A DNA stretch of 64,000 nt from Paraburkholderia azotifigens (GTDB taxonomy: Bacteria > Pseudomonadota > Gammaproteobacteria > Burkholderiales > Burkholderiaceae): the NCBI RefSeq assembly GCF_007995085.1, contig NZ_VOQS01000003.1, positions 3,038,001-3,102,000 on the forward strand, given 5' to 3'. Under the pieces are notes generated by a model. It ran no database searches and was not told where the DNA came from. It saw only the letters and a list, made by a program, of their open reading frames with translations. Below are positions 43,652 to 51,667 of this stretch, piece after piece; the stretch's first letter is position 1, and every line of letters starts with the position of its first letter. The position numbers and the translations under genes were made by a program.

Positions 43652-43843
43652 TTACGCCGCCTTCTTGTGTGTCACGTGGTGACTCACTTTATGAATGTGC
43701 TTCGTCGTCTTGTGGGCGGGAACCGGTTTCGTGGCGGGCGCCGTAGCGGCAACTGCGGGTGCGGTTGCGGCAGGTGCGGAAGCCTGGGCGAACGCGACCG
43801 TAGCAAACAGGGAGGTAACCAAGGCGGCAGCAAGCTTCTTCAT
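43652..43843 (-). CDS. Small exported Ala/His/Lys-rich protein
   Basis: A 63-residue protein with a signal peptide (MKKLAAALVTSLFATVAFA, cleavage before QAS) and a short mature part rich in Ala, Pro and Thr, ending with a His/Lys cluster (HKTTKHIHKVSHHVTHKKAA). Its layout recalls acid-shock (Asr-like) periplasmic proteins, but that comparison is by composition only. GGAGA eight bases before ATG supports the start, and a strong terminator follows. Confidence 0.75.
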   Translation of the reverse strand: MKKLAAALVTSLFATVAFAQASAPAATAPAVAATAPATKPVPAHKTTKHIHKVSHHVTHKKAA

Positions 43844-44599
43844 CCGGAGTCTCCAGTGGTAAGGCGACGATTCATTGCGTCGTCCACTGCCATAACGTTG
43901 TGGGGTCCGGTTTCGTTGACGTCAGATGGTGCGTTGACGTAGATACTGAAACCGCTCGTTGTTGGTGATGTTCGCTTTTAGCTTCGCGTTTGCTGAAGAC
44001 TGGCATGTAGGGGCTCGTGCACCGTGGCTATCGCGTGCCTGAAGATTAGCGGGTTTCCGTTTGACGACTGCAAAAGATCGGCGCACATGTCGAATAACGC
44101 GATCGACCCCGTCAGCCGGATTCCCGTGATCAGAAAACCCCCACGATTTTGCTCCCGGCTGCGCAGGCAGTCAGGAAATCGGTCTGTGCGTCACGAACCC
44201 TCGGGGACAGGGATGATCCCTCACAAGGCTCGCCGGCCATTGCGCGAGCAAGCCGCTACCAATCACCGGCGCTGCATTCTTTCCGCGTCGCCACGTTGGC
44301 TCGACCAACCCTTCGTGCAGCCGGCTGAATTCCTGACGCGAACTGACCAGTTCGTACGGGTCGCCCTCGCGCTCCCGGCGCAGGACCTCGCCGAGCAGCG
44401 CCTGCGCCCGCGATGCCGGCTCGTCATGTTGCATACGTTCGTGGGCCGGCCCGCGAGCGCCGGCTTGACCATCAGCAGCCAGACGGTGAAAACCGACAGA
44501 AAATGCATCAAAGAACGGATACCCCGGGTGTCGAACGCCAGCGGGTTTTATGTCAAATATGAAGCGCACCCAGCAGTGAACGGATGCCCACGCCGGGTA
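43844..44599. other. Degraded region without an intact gene
   Basis: No intact gene. A minus-strand frame continues from the Tn3-like remnant through this region but loses similarity to it after about 44600. The left 200 bases probably hold the promoter of the small His-rich gene. Confidence 0.4.
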
Positions 44600-44915
44600 G
44601 TCGATGGCCAGAAGAGCCTGTTTGACAGTGGTTTTGTCATAGGCCTGACGTACAAGATCGGATACGCGACGAGCCGTCTGGTAGAGCAAAGCGTCAGTCA
44701 GTTCAAGCAGGGTAATGCGAAGAAAAAAGACAACTTCAAGCGTGCGCCTAGATGGCAGCAGCTCACGGACCTTCGCGGGACGGCGCGCCTGAATGCGCTG
44801 TGCGTACGCGCGCTGCTTCTCGACAGGCACTGCGTCGAGCGCCCAGGAATGTGCGCCCAATTGCTTGAGATAGCGGATCTTCGAAAGCGTATCGATGACG
44901 GTCGACGGACTGTGT
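44600..44915 (-). pseudogene. Tn3-family transposase internal fragment
   Basis: About 100 codons reading TVIDTLSKIRYLKQLGAHSW, then LDAVPVEKQRAYAQRIQARR and RTLEVVFFLRITLLELTDAL before RRVSDLVRQAYDKTTVKQA. This matches the region of Tn3-family TnpA proteins preceding the catalytic core, where the helices IRYLK-LGA and FLR-TLLELTD are conserved. Both the N-terminus and the whole DDE domain are absent, and I found no terminal repeats nearby. Assignment is from remembered motifs. Confidence 0.6.
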
Positions 44916-44997
44916 TTGTGGGCCGGCCCCCGCGAAAACCGGACACTGGGTAACGCTTAAACTATGAGGAAGTCTTCCGCCTATGTTTAAGCCTACA

Positions 44998-45288
44998 ACT
45001 AACAACATGGAACCCGTTGAGGTTCTGACCCAGCCGGAGCAACGCCGACGCCGCTCGGTTGAAGAGAAACTGGCGATTGTGCGTGAAACCTTCGAACCCG
45101 GAGCCACCGTTTCCGGGGTAGCCCGTCGTCATCAGGTGAATGCGAACCAGGTGTTTGCGTGGCGCTAGCTCTTTCGGGACGGCAGCCTGTCGGCGGTGAG
45201 TGCCGGGGAGCAGGTGGTGCCGGCATCGGACCTGGCCGAAGCCATGAAGCAGATTCGTGAACTGCAGCGGCTGCTGGGCACATGGGCG
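44998..45288 (+). pseudogene. IS3-family (IS2 group) OrfA remnant with in-frame stop
   Basis: Reads [20 protein letters not shown], then [17 protein letters not shown], a TAG stop at 45166-45168 where the family has Lys, and on with [20 protein letters not shown] and [12 protein letters not shown]. This is the helix-turn-helix OrfA of IS2-group IS3 elements, which works together with OrfB. OrfB is missing, because the sequence changes to unrelated DNA at about 45289. The AAG to TAG change is a true substitution, so the element decayed by mutation and truncation. Confidence 0.75.
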
Positions 45289-46009
45289 CGCGGCGACTCG
45301 ATCCGCTTGTCCTCAGAGACCCCGAAGGTCGTTGCATTCTCCATGCGCACCAACCCATCACTGGATTCCCCCACCGCCCACGAGGACAAGCGTTTTCTGT
45401 TCGGGTCGGTACGTGCGGACGGATTTCTAGATGTATCCAACGTCACATTGCCGGACGAGGTTCAGACGGCCTACAACAGGGATCCAAACTCGGTGCGAGC
45501 GTCGTATCGCTTCGAGATCGTCGCGTCGTTGCGCGGGAGCCAATGGCAGCTCCATCGGCGTGTGGTGCGTGAGAACTCTGCGATTCAACGTACATACGAT
45601 GAACTATTTCCGAAGGACTCGAATGGCGTGCTCGCTGCGAGCCAGGACAACAGCCCTCATCTTTTTTCGTTGTTCCTCGATCCGGCGAAAAGCCAGCGCC
45701 AGGACGGCAGTGTGTCGTACTCGTTCCCGACTATGAGATCGACGGTGTTCTGTGGCTCAAGCGGCATTTTGAAGGGGATACCTCGTCCGAAAACTCGTCG
45801 TAGTGGAAGCGAAGGTGGATCCTGCTGCGCCAGTCGGCTGGTCGATACAGTACGGTATTCAGAGCGAAACGCCCAACGACGCCTCCACGCCCGCGAATGT
45901 CCAGATCGTCAATGGCGCCATGCTGTTCGAGATCGATGTCAACTCGCCGCCGACCGCGCAACCGAGCATTGCCAGCAAGTTGCGCATCGTCATAAGGAAC
46001 TGGAGCTAG
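45289..46009 (+). pseudogene. Truncated, frameshifted gene of unknown function
   Basis: The 5' end is cut off by the IS3 remnant. The readable protein is [40 protein letters not shown], then [21 protein letters not shown] sequence in a second frame, and [20 protein letters not shown] to [11 protein letters not shown] in a third. Two one-base gaps restore continuity: one G at about 45732 and one G in the GGGG run near 45775. The beta-rich, polar sequence suggests a secreted or surface protein, but I do not recognise it. Confidence 0.55.
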
Positions 46010-46128
46010 CTAGCAGATGCGCGGCACGGCCGGGAGGGCTATCGCGAGCACGCGTCGGTATGGCCGATGTTTTGCGAAGTTCTCGAGTGCCATATCATGG
46101 ATCGCAAACCGCAGTCGTAGCTCTACCT

Positions 46129-46506
46129 CTACTTGTCAAATGGGCGGGTGGTCAATACTGCCGGCGCGCTTGCATCGGTACGACCGAGAAGCGTATCGAG
46201 CACCAAAGTATCAAATACGTAGGCGTTGTGTGCGCATCCCATCATTGAGTCCCACGTCTTATAGCGGAAGTTTAGCTCGCGATTCGAAAACTTTTTGTGA
46301 AGATCCCCCTCAAGTGGCACGCCGCTGCAAAACGCGTCATTGCGGGCAAAGAAATCGCTCCATGAGCGAACTGAGTCCGAGCGAAGGCAGTCCCTGACAA
46401 TCGTCTCGATCGAACCGGGCTGGCAACTTCCTTTTCCTTCGCGGCCCCGCAGGAATTCAAGGGGGCTGCCAAGCGTGATGAGCTGCAAAGGTATCCCAGC
46501 ACCCAC
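46129..46506 (-). pseudogene. C-terminal fragment of an alpha/beta-hydrolase-like protein
   Basis: About 125 codons starting PLQLITLGSPLEFLRG, typical of the strand after the nucleophile elbow in lipase-like hydrolases, and continuing to [20 protein letters not shown], where a His near the C-terminus is in the expected place for a catalytic His. The N-terminal half with the GxSxG motif is missing, and there is no proper start codon. The fragment joins the end of the next pseudogene at about 46505. Confidence 0.5.
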
Positions 46507-46749
46507 ACACTGCGAACACGCCCCCGATTAGCAGCCAGAACCGCTCGATACGAACCCCGAAATACTTCCGCGCCACCTGCGCCGCGATGGCAATTACGCC
46601 TATACCGAGAAGTCCCACTCCCAGCCGGCGTCCGCCAGGAAAGCTATACCGATCCAGATCAAGAAAACGCCCCACCCGATGGTGTCCAGTTTCCTGGCCA
46701 GAGCGTGCGCACTCTCTACGCCTTGGTCGTTTGGGCCATCTGCCGCCAT
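46457..46749 (-). pseudogene. Small membrane protein with a one-base frameshift
   Basis: Starts at ATG 46749 with AGAGGTG upstream. Frame 1 reads HALARKLDTIGWGVFLIWIG and IAFLADAGW, then hits a stop. The next frame continues GVGLLGIGVIAIAAQVARKYFG and VRIERFWLLIGGVFAVCGCW. Adding one G to the GGG run at about 46620 restores DAGWGVGLLG across the break and gives a protein of about 95 residues with three hydrophobic segments. I recall such small membrane proteins in beta- and gammaproteobacteria but no function. It precedes the 90-residue gene at 46774 on the other side, 24 bases away, so they may have formed an operon. Confidence 0.6.
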
Positions 46750-46773
46750 GTGTCACCTCTGACCAACCCGTTG

Positions 46774-47046
46774 TCAGTGGACATTGCCTTGCTGGTCGCG
46801 AAGAAGCACGTTCTGTTCTCGCAACAAGGTAATGATCTCCTCGTTTTGTGCTTGAAGTCTTGGCAAGACGGACATGATTAGTTTGGGCGGAGCATCCTCG
46901 GGAAGATTCGCCATCATGTGTTCCAGTCCCGAAGTCATCCGATGCTTCATTCTGGCAGCCATACGACTGCGCAACTCCGGTGATAGCCACCGGAACGCAA
47001 TAACCCCACCGATTGTGGCCAGTCCAACAGCCATGAGTGGCTTCAT
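46774..47046 (-). CDS. Small membrane-anchored conserved hypothetical
   Basis: A 90-residue protein: a short N-terminal hydrophobic helix (MKPLMAVGLATIGGVIAF), then a charged helical region with several Met and Arg (RSRMAARMKHRMTSGLEHMM) and a predicted coiled-coil end (RLQAQNEEIITLLREQNVLL). The ATG at 47046 has GGAGATTCTC upstream. Probably an inner-membrane anchored coiled-coil protein. It is followed by the frameshifted small membrane gene on the same strand. No function is known to me. Confidence 0.6.
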   Translation of the reverse strand: MKPLMAVGLATIGGVIAFRWLSPELRSRMAARMKHRMTSGLEHMMANLPEDAPPKLIMSVLPRLQAQNEEIITLLREQNVLLRDQQGNVH

Positions 47047-47511
47047 GAGAATCTCCACATGCGCGTCTCGATTCAGTTAGCTACCGCTCCCTTCGAGGCG
47101 GCCAGCTTGATCAGGCTGCGCGAATCGCGCAATTCGCGTGTTGACGTAGCTCAATTCATGATAGAAAGGCTCAAACTTCAGTAGCAGGCTAACCAGCGTG
47201 GTCGAACGACAGCTTTGAAGAGGATCGGACGGCCGGTTTGGGTGCGCTACCATTCGCGCAACGCTCTCGCCGATCTGCATATGGATTGGCAACTATCAGC
47301 TACCGATAGTTGCCATCCGCGCAACGCAGAAAATCGTCATTGCACTGGTCGGTTCACGGAACTCGCCGGATGCCCGACGGAAGCAGCTCGGTCTTTGGCA
47401 TTCAAATCGGAATGGCGGCAATCCTCCACGGCGTGCGCAATCACTGCAATGCCCTTCAGACGTAATCCGCCTCCGCGATCATGGATGGCGCGATCCCAAT
47501 GGTCTGATGCC
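47047..47511. other. Intergenic, no gene recognised
   Basis: About 465 bases with scattered short frames. GGATTGGCAACTATCAGCTACCGATAGTTGCCATCC around 47282-47317 forms a hairpin (TTGGCAACTATC / GATAGTTGCCA-type arms), which may end the transcript of the Cys-rich gene at 47512. Nothing else stands out. Confidence 0.4.
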
Positions 47512-47769
47512 CTATCGGTAACAGGATCGCGTCGCGTTCGACACACATTTTTGATATGCCTCCTGGCAATCCCGGGCGCATCGTCTCTGCTGCTCCGCCA
47601 CGCCATTGGCGTCGTCCGTCCGACCGGCGGATGTGCATTGACATTGCGCGAATGTGGAACTGCAGATACTCGCCTGAACGGATACACAGCGTTGGTCAAC
47701 CTCTGCATGTGCATTGGAAGGAGGCACCGCCACAACAAAAATTAACAGGCCGACGACCAGGATGCGCAC
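47512..47769 (-). CDS. Small exported cysteine-rich protein
   Basis: An 85-residue protein from a GTG start with GGGAGATCAAT upstream. A signal peptide (VRILVVGLLIFVVAVPPSNAHA) is followed by a mature part with eight cysteines arranged as spaced pairs (RCVSVQASIC; CQC; RRCARDCQEAYQKC; SC), suggesting several disulfides and an extracytoplasmic fold. I do not recognise the family. The Cys pattern with R-C-x3-C and Y-x2-C resembles small helical hairpin proteins. Confidence 0.5.
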   Translation of the reverse strand: MRILVVGLLIFVVAVPPSNAHAEVDQRCVSVQASICSSTFAQCQCTSAGRTDDANGVAEQQRRCARDCQEAYQKCVSNATRSCYR

Positions 47770-48149
47770 ATTGATCTCCCGCGGCAAGTTCGCTCGTACA
47801 GCTCGAGCGTCAACGCGGACGCCGAACCACAACGTCTTATCATGCTCGGAGGTCCGTCCGTAGGCAACCGCGGCGCACCGCTGTGCGGTGTGCGACTGCG
47901 TCGTGCCAACGGCCCTGCCATCGCATCGGTGCTTGAAGAGGATGGCGAGACGAGATCCCTTTGTGACCTGGGACAGTTTGCCAACCGGGAATCGGCTTTC
48001 GCATTTGTCGTGCGTTGCGGCACCGCGTTCGGCCGTTCGTATGGACCGCGACCGCCGATTCGATCCTCCAGAAAGTGGCTCGGCTATGCAAAGTTATTTC
48101 TGGGACAGAACACTAGCTAAACATGTATAGCCGTCCGCTCCGCGCATCG
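47770..48149. other. Intergenic, no gene recognised
   Basis: About 380 bases. A 92-codon plus-strand frame is present but has no ribosome-binding site or known domain. Probably decayed DNA between the Cys-rich gene and the LysR remnant. Confidence 0.35.
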
Positions 48150-48464
48150 CTTCAGTGCATGGCTAATTTGACGTGCGTGACGCTCAACGTTCGTTATGAG
48201 GTAAACAGCCTATCTATCCTCGTTGGGGTGGCACAGGGAAAGGTCGCCTCCTCGATATTGCCCTTCAGCAGTTGCTTAGACGCTGTACGCTCAGGTGCTC
48301 TCGACGTTCGGCCGATTGCTGAGCCCGGTATTACGCGAGTCCAGTCCATCGTGTGGCCGGAACATCATCCACTTTCTCCCGCTGCGGCCGCTGTCCGCGA
48401 CATCCTGAGAAAGACGATACATGGGCTGCTCGAAAACGGGACTGTTAGAGGTAGATTGCTGTGA
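48150..48464 (+). pseudogene. LysR regulator C-terminal remnant
   Basis: About 105 codons matching the second lobe of a LysR effector domain: YEVNSLSILVGVAQGKVASS then ILPFSSCLDAVRSGALDVRP, IAEPGITRVQSIVWPEHHPL and SPAAAAVRDILRKTIHGL. This follows the usual G-x-A-S-x-LP / G-L-x-x-R-x-I / P-I-x-R / LS-AA-AV order. The DNA-binding domain and first lobe are absent, so it is a remnant. Its stop at 48462-48464 is about 200 bases before the IS5 element. Confidence 0.65.
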
Positions 48465-48660
48465 TATGCGCTCGACCTGTGCCGCGCTGCAAAAGTTGCC
48501 CTTGCTCGTCGCAAAGTGTTTGCTCGACGCCTGAGACCGCTGTGAGCAGCGAGCATCCGGTTGCCGGCCACGTACCGGACCTGCATCCCTTGTGCAGACG
48601 CCGAAATCAGGCATCGAGTCGAACGACGCTTCGAGAAATTCCACCTGTGTTTTGCGCGTA

Positions 48661-49570
48661 CTTAGAACCCTTAACAAAATGATTTCCTGGGTCTGTTAAC
48701 TTCCAACGATTGCTGTTAACCTCGTCATTGTTTCGGTGACGAGGAGACCATGGCCAAACCGATACTCGATGATGAGTTGTGGGCACTCATTGAACCGTTG
48801 CTGCCCCACCCAAACCTCGCCGTTCACGGTATCCCGGACGCAAACCACTGGATGACCGGGCCATGCTTACCGGCATCCTGTTCATCCTGCAGACGGGCCT
48901 GCGCTGGGACCTGCTGCCGCGCGAGATGGGTTGCGGCAGTGGCATGAGCTGCTGGCGCCGTCTACGGGATTGGCAGACCGCCGGCGTCTGGGACAGGCTG
49001 CACGAAGTCTTGCTCGCCAGGTTGCGTGAGGCCGAACAGATTGACTGGTCCCGCGTCGTTGTCGATTCCTCCTCAATCCGCGCAGTGGGCGCAGGTCAAA
49101 AACGGGACCGAATCCCACCGACCGCGCGCGACCTGGTTCAAAGCACCACCTCATTACCGAAGCGCAGGGCATCCCGCTCGCGGTAATCCTCACCGGCGCC
49201 AACCGCCACGATGTCACCCAGCTTCACGCGCTGGTTGACGCGATCCCGCCCATTGCCGGCAAGCGCGGCCGGCCGCTTTCGAAGCCCCGCATCGTGCAGG
49301 GTGACCGAGGCTATGATCACGACAAATACCGGCGCCCGCTACATGCTGCCGGCATCGCCACTGAAATCGCCCGACGTGGCCAGCCTCATGGCAGCGGCCT
49401 TGGAAAAACGCGCTGGGTCGTCGAGCGAACTATCTCGTGGCTTCACAACTTCCGACGACTGCGCATCCGCTTTGAACGCCTCGCATTTATCCACGAAGCC
49501 TTCATGAAACTCGCCTGTTGCATCATCTGTTGGCGAAAACTAAAGAACTCATTTTGTTAACGCCTCTTAG
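48661..49570 (+). mobile_element. IS5-family insertion sequence (IS1031/IS427-like)
   Basis: Inverted ends AACCCTTAACAAAATGATTT (48666-48685) and, reversed, AGGCGTTAACAAAATGAGTT (from 49565) match at most positions. CTTAG occurs just outside both ends (48661-48665 and 49566-49570), consistent with target duplication at a T-N-A or Y-TA-R type site used by this group. The element is about 0.9 kb and contains one transposase gene, present here with two frameshifts. Confidence 0.85.
48750..49560 (+). pseudogene. IS5-family transposase with two one-base deletions
   Basis: Reconstructed, this is a complete DDE transposase: MAKPILDDELWALIEPLL, then LTGILFILQTGLRWDLLPRE, IDWSRVVVDSSSIRAVGAGQ (first Asp), ITEAQGIPLAVILTGANRHD, RIVQGDRGYDHDKYRRP (second Asp) and WVVERTISWLHNFRRLRIRF (the catalytic Glu). 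Two breaks interrupt the frame: CCCC instead of CCCCC near 48803, and AAAAA instead of AAAAAA near 49098. Each is a homopolymer one base short. If these are sequence errors, the gene and element are intact. Confidence 0.85.
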
Positions 49571-49702
49571 TGAAATCGGCGCGCGGCATACGTACCGCCG
49601 CGTCAGCGTGCTGCGGTTCGTCTGCATTTTGTCTATTTGGACTACTAATGCTATTGAGCTTGCGCACCAATCTTTGTTGGCTGAATAACAACACTACGAG
49701 GG

Positions 49703-49885
49703 TCAGTTATACCCACGTACCGCAGGTGAATCGTCTTTGGCGTCGGCATGTTCCGCAGCCAGACGCTCGAAGACTTCCGCAACGTACCCCGGTGCAGCAC
49801 CGATTTGCGTCGAATGATGTCTTACGATTCGAGCAGCCGTTTCGCTGCTCTCATCCTCGACCCAAATTGGTATCCTCATATCCAT
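49703..49885 (-). CDS. Possible 60-residue protein with strong ribosome-binding site
   Basis: ATG 49885 is preceded by AAGGAGCC at optimal distance, which is the main support. The product (MDMRIPIWVEDESSETAARI, GYVAEVFERLAAEHADAK) is soluble, acidic and partly helical, with no signal peptide. It starts close to the right side of the IS5 element and ends 130 bases from it. I do not recognise it; it may be a truncated protein. Confidence 0.45.
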   Translation of the reverse strand: MDMRIPIWVEDESSETAARIVRHHSTQIGAAPGYVAEVFERLAAEHADAKDDSPAVRGYN

Positions 49886-49946
49886 TTCGTGGCTCCTTGA
49901 TTATTTGCGTGTATCGGCCACGCTACCGCGCCGAACGGCTTATGTG

Positions 49947-50885
49947 TTAAGTAAGCCTGTTGACCAACTCTGGCACGACCTCGAACAAGTCCCCGACAAG
50001 CCCATAATCGGCAACCGAGAAAATCGGTGCCTCGGCATCCTTATTCACGGCGATGATTGCCTTCGAGTCCTTCATACCGGCGAGGTGTTGAATGGCGCCT
50101 GAAATTCCGACGGCGATGTAGACATCAGGCGCCACAATCTTGCCTGTCTGGCCAACCTGGTAATCGTTCGGGACGAACCCCGCGTCAACGGCCGCCCGGG
50201 ATGCGCCCAACGCAGCTTCAAGCCGGTCGGCAAGAGGTTCCAGAATCGCTTTGTATTGCTCTTCCGACCCAAGTCCGCGGCCGCCCGAGACGATAACCTT
50301 CGCCGCTGTAAGTTCCGGCCGCTCCAACTTCGTGAGCTTGCGATTTACGAGTGATGAAAGCTCTCGGTCCGGCTCGGCTTCTACCCGCTCAATCGGCGCA
50401 TTCGTTCCTGCGTCCACCTTGCATGCTTCAAAGGAAGAAACGCGTATGGTCAAGACCTTGACTGCGTCTGCCGACTGAACCGTTGCAATGGCGTTGCCGG
50501 CGTAAATGGGCCGCTCAAACGTGTCCGCGCTCACAACCGCGGTGATGTCCGAAATCTGGCTGACAGCCAGTCTGGCGGCGACTCGCGGCGCAACATTTTT
50601 CCCGAATGCGGTTGCCGGGAAAATGAGATGCGAATATTGCTGTGCGACGGCGACTAGCGTCGGCTCAAGATTCTCCGCGAGGTGTGCTGCCAGGTGCTCC
50701 GCGTCAGCATGCAATACTTTCGCTACGCCTTCGAGATTCGCGGCGGCGGACGCAACCAAAGTCGCGCCGAAGCCAGCGATGAATACGTGAACGGGCACGC
50801 CAATTTGCCGTGCAGCTGTCAGCGCATGAAGCGTCGACGCTTTGAGTTCAGCATTGTCGTGTTCTGCAATTACCAGTGTCGTCAT
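49947..50885 (-). CDS. etfA: Electron transfer flavoprotein alpha subunit
   Basis: A 312-residue ETF alpha subunit (FixB/EtfA). It carries the FAD that accepts electrons from flavin dehydrogenases and passes them to ETF-ubiquinone oxidoreductase. The C-terminal FAD domain is complete: VIVSGGRGLGSEEQYK, AAVDAGFVPNDYQVGQTGKI then YIAVGISGAIQHLAGMKDSK, and INKDAEAPIF-type NKDAEAPIFSVADYGLVGD. The ATG at 50885 follows the etfB stop closely (about eight bases). In this cluster it probably collects electrons from the D-2-hydroxyglutarate dehydrogenase-like protein or the FAD amine oxidoreductase, a housekeeping copy being likely elsewhere in the genome. Confidence 0.95.
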   Translation of the reverse strand: MTTLVIAEHDNAELKASTLHALTAARQIGVPVHVFIAGFGATLVASAAANLEGVAKVLHADAEHLAAHLAENLEPTLVAVAQQYSHLIFPATAFGKNVAPRVAARLAVSQISDITAVVSADTFERPIYAGNAIATVQSADAVKVLTIRVSSFEACKVDAGTNAPIERVEAEPDRELSSLVNRKLTKLERPELTAAKVIVSGGRGLGSEEQYKAILEPLADRLEAALGASRAAVDAGFVPNDYQVGQTGKIVAPDVYIAVGISGAIQHLAGMKDSKAIIAVNKDAEAPIFSVADYGLVGDLFEVVPELVNRLT

Positions 50886-50893
50886 GACAAACC

Positions 50894-51643
50894 TCAACTT
50901 AACTTTACTTTGCCTTGCACTACGGTGGCGAGCGCGGCAACGTCCGCCAACATCATTCCCGCCGCGCGCGTGGGCGGCTCCGTCACTTTCAACGTTTTCA
51001 AGCGCGGGTTGATATCAACGCCAAGCTCTGCAACTTCAATCACGTCGACCGGTTTCTTCTTGGCCTTCATAATGTTCGGAAGCGTCACATAGCGAGGCTC
51101 GTTCAGGCGAAGGTCCGTCGTGAGAACCGCCGGCAATTTGACGCTCACGGTCTCTGACCCGCCGTCGATTTCTCGCGTGACCAGTGCTGCACCGTCTTCG
51201 ACCTGAAGATGGGAGGCAAAAGTCGCCTGCGAGATATCGGCGAGCGCCGCCAGCATTTGTCCGGTCTGGTTAGCATCGTCATCGATGGCTTGCTTGCCGA
51301 GGATGACCAGGTCCGGTTTCTCGCGTCCGTAAACTGCCCGAAGAATGCGTGCAACGCCAAGCTGCTGCAATTCGGTATCAACTTTCACGTGGATTCCGCG
51401 GTCTGCACCGATTGCCAGCGCTGTACGCAACGTCTCCTGACAAGGAGCGGGACCCGCGGAAACGACCACCACCTCAGTCGCAACGCCAGCTTCTTTAAGC
51501 CTTACAGCCTCTTCGACAGCAATCTCACAGAACGGATTCATGGAAAACTTCACGTTCGCGAGTTCAACACCTGACTGGTCTGCTTTGACCCGGACCTTGA
51601 CGTTGAAGTCGACGACACGCTTTACGGCGACCATTACTTTCAT
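50894..51643 (-). CDS. etfB: Electron transfer flavoprotein beta subunit
   Basis: A 249-residue ETF beta subunit (FixA/EtfB), which binds AMP or a second flavin and docks with partner dehydrogenases. It reads [20 protein letters not shown], the [18 protein letters not shown] motif typical of the family, [20 protein letters not shown] (nucleotide-binding loop) and [20 protein letters not shown], whose recognition loop follows as [13 protein letters not shown]. The ATG at 51643 is preferred over one three codons upstream. It directly precedes etfA and follows the aminotransferase stop by 24 bases on the same strand, so the three are one operon. Confidence 0.95.
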   Translation of the reverse strand: MKVMVAVKRVVDFNVKVRVKADQSGVELANVKFSMNPFCEIAVEEAVRLKEAGVATEVVVVSAGPAPCQETLRTALAIGADRGIHVKVDTELQQLGVARILRAVYGREKPDLVILGKQAIDDDANQTGQMLAALADISQATFASHLQVEDGAALVTREIDGGSETVSVKLPAVLTTDLRLNEPRYVTLPNIMKAKKKPVDVIEVAELGVDINPRLKTLKVTEPPTRAAGMMLADVAALATVVQGKVKLS

Positions 51644-51667
51644 TTCGAGCACCTTTTCCCGCTTGAA

